From Paracoccaceae bacterium (GTDB lineage: Bacteria > Pseudomonadota > Alphaproteobacteria > Rhodobacterales > Rhodobacteraceae), in the NCBI GenBank assembly GCA_026982255.1, contig JALSHL010000247.1:1-12085 (forward strand): 12,085 bases of DNA, given 5' to 3'. Position numbers and translations under genes: made by a program. Within the stretch, counting starts at the first letter, position 1; each line of letters starts with the position of its first letter. The notes under the pieces were generated by a model. It was not told the origin of the DNA. It did no database searches and saw nothing but the letters and a program-made list of their open reading frames with translations. Positions 11,423 through 12,085 of the stretch are shown in pieces.

Positions 11423-12085
11423 ATGAATGTGTTCTCGACTACCAGAAACCAGAGAAATCTGCCGCCCCGTTTCGGGGCTATCCATGAAATACTGTCGGAT
11501 CTGAGGGCGGGCACGCTGGAATTTGCCCTGCCGGACGGGCGCATTTTCCGCATCGAGGGTGATCTGGACGGGCCGCACGGGCGTATCGATGTGCGCGACG
11601 GGCGGATGTTCAAGCGGATATTGCGCGACGGCAAGACGGGGTTTGCCGAGGCCTATATGGATGGCTGGTGGGACACGCCGGATCTGGTGGCGTTGCTGGA
11701 TGTGCTGATCGGGGTCAATGACCGGGTGAATGCGGCGCTGACCGGTATTGCCTTTGTGCGGATGTTCGACCGGATGCAGCACTGGTGCCGCAACAACAAC
11801 AAATGGCGGGCGCGCAAGAATATCTCGTATCACTACGACCTGGGCAACGATTTCTATGCGCTCTGGCTGGACGAGACCATGACCTATTCCTCGGCCCTGT
11901 TCGACCGTTCGGATGATCTGGCAGAGGCGCAGAACCGCAAATATGAATCCCTGTGCGATTTTATCGGCGTGCGGCAGGGCGACAGCCTGCTGGAGATCGG
12001 CTGCGGCTGGGGCGGGTTTGCGGAATATGCGGCGCGCACCCGCGGGGCGAAGGTCAAGGGGTTGACGATCTCGCAGGAACAGCAT
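11423..12085 (+). CDS. cfa: Cyclopropane-fatty-acyl-phospholipid synthase, N-terminal part (runs off the window)
   Basis: The first 221 codons of a class I SAM-dependent methyltransferase of the CFA synthase family (usually about 400 residues, so roughly half is present). It adds a methylene bridge to unsaturated acyl chains of membrane phospholipids. Visible are the lipid-binding N-terminal domain (about 1-110, with FAEAYMDGWWDTPDL at 75-89), the family signature ISYHYDLGNDFYALWLDETM starting at 134, TYSSALF, and the SAM loop LLEIGCGWGGFAEYA (about 189-203). The final residues, GLTISQEQH, continue the conserved pattern. The ATG at 11423 is 57 bp past the aminotransferase stop and has a G-rich stretch before it; no earlier in-frame start is better. 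It has its own promoter. In related bacteria such genes respond to stationary phase or singlet-oxygen stress, but no such control is visible here. Confidence 0.9.
   Translation, partial: MNVFSTTRNQRNLPPRFGAIHEILSDLRAGTLEFALPDGRIFRIEGDLDGPHGRIDVRDGRMFKRILRDGKTGFAEAYMDGWWDTPDLVALLDVLIGVNDRVNAALTGIAFVRMFDRMQHWCRNNNKWRARKNISYHYDLGNDFYALWLDETMTYSSALFDRSDDLAEAQNRKYESLCDFIGVRQGDSLLEIGCGWGGFAEYAARTRGAKVKGLTISQEQH

Noticed and set aside
1..12085. CRISPR arrays, prophage genes, toxin-antitoxin pairs or defence islands
   Set aside because: No regularly spaced repeats, integrase, att-like duplications or defence-type domains were seen; the only mobile element is the IS end at the left edge.

Overview
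The window reads as a chromosomal piece of a high-GC alphaproteobacterium, most likely of the Rhodobacteraceae/Roseobacter group. This rests on the strongly GC-rich third codon positions, an AcuI-type acryloyl-CoA reductase, an ABC-type capsule exporter set and the style of the intergenic hairpins. It is an inference from gene content; no rRNA or tRNA gene is present to confirm it.

Layout. (1) 1-123: the 5' end of an IS5-family insertion sequence, transposase on the minus strand and cut by the window edge. (2) 151-486: a visibly AT-richer TM2-domain membrane protein gene whose ATG lies under 30 bp from the IS edge, then a strong rho-independent terminator at 619-650. (3) 683-1906: two plus-strand genes, a PEMT/ICMT-type membrane methyltransferase and an exported DUF1223 thioredoxin-like protein. 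(4) 1903-7686: a tightly packed five-gene minus-strand operon for an extracellular polysaccharide. In order of transcription it holds a two-domain SGNH-like/GT4 glycosyltransferase, a KpsM-type permease, a KpsT-type ATPase, a short KpsE-like membrane protein and a TviB/WbpO-type UDP-HexNAc 6-dehydrogenase. The first four genes overlap by 4, 4 and 8 bp and the last follows after 13 bp. (5) 7687-7900: a divergent regulatory region. (6) 7901-10072: an acyl-CoA dehydrogenase and an AcuI-like reductase in one operon. (7) 10134-11366: a class V PLP enzyme of the cysteine-desulfurase-like family that lacks the desulfurase cysteine. (8) 11423-12085: the first 221 codons of a cyclopropane-fatty-acyl-phospholipid synthase behind a good sigma-70-type promoter.

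How the genes work together. The minus operon looks like a compact module that makes an N-acetyl-hexosaminuronic acid precursor (dehydrogenase), assembles and perhaps acyl-modifies a glycan (SGNH-GT4 protein), and exports it through an ABC-2 transporter (KpsM/KpsT) with a PCP-like partner (KpsE-like). The most unusual point is the ATPase. It keeps a P-loop, but the glutamate after Walker B is glycine, the signature motif is replaced, and the switch histidine position is arginine. With the short KpsE-like partner and no KpsD, KpsC or KpsS in view, this is either a specialised or a decaying capsule export system, and it is the best candidate here for something undescribed. The plus-strand genes on its right are ordinary metabolic genes (acyl-CoA oxidation/reduction, PLP chemistry, membrane lipid modification).
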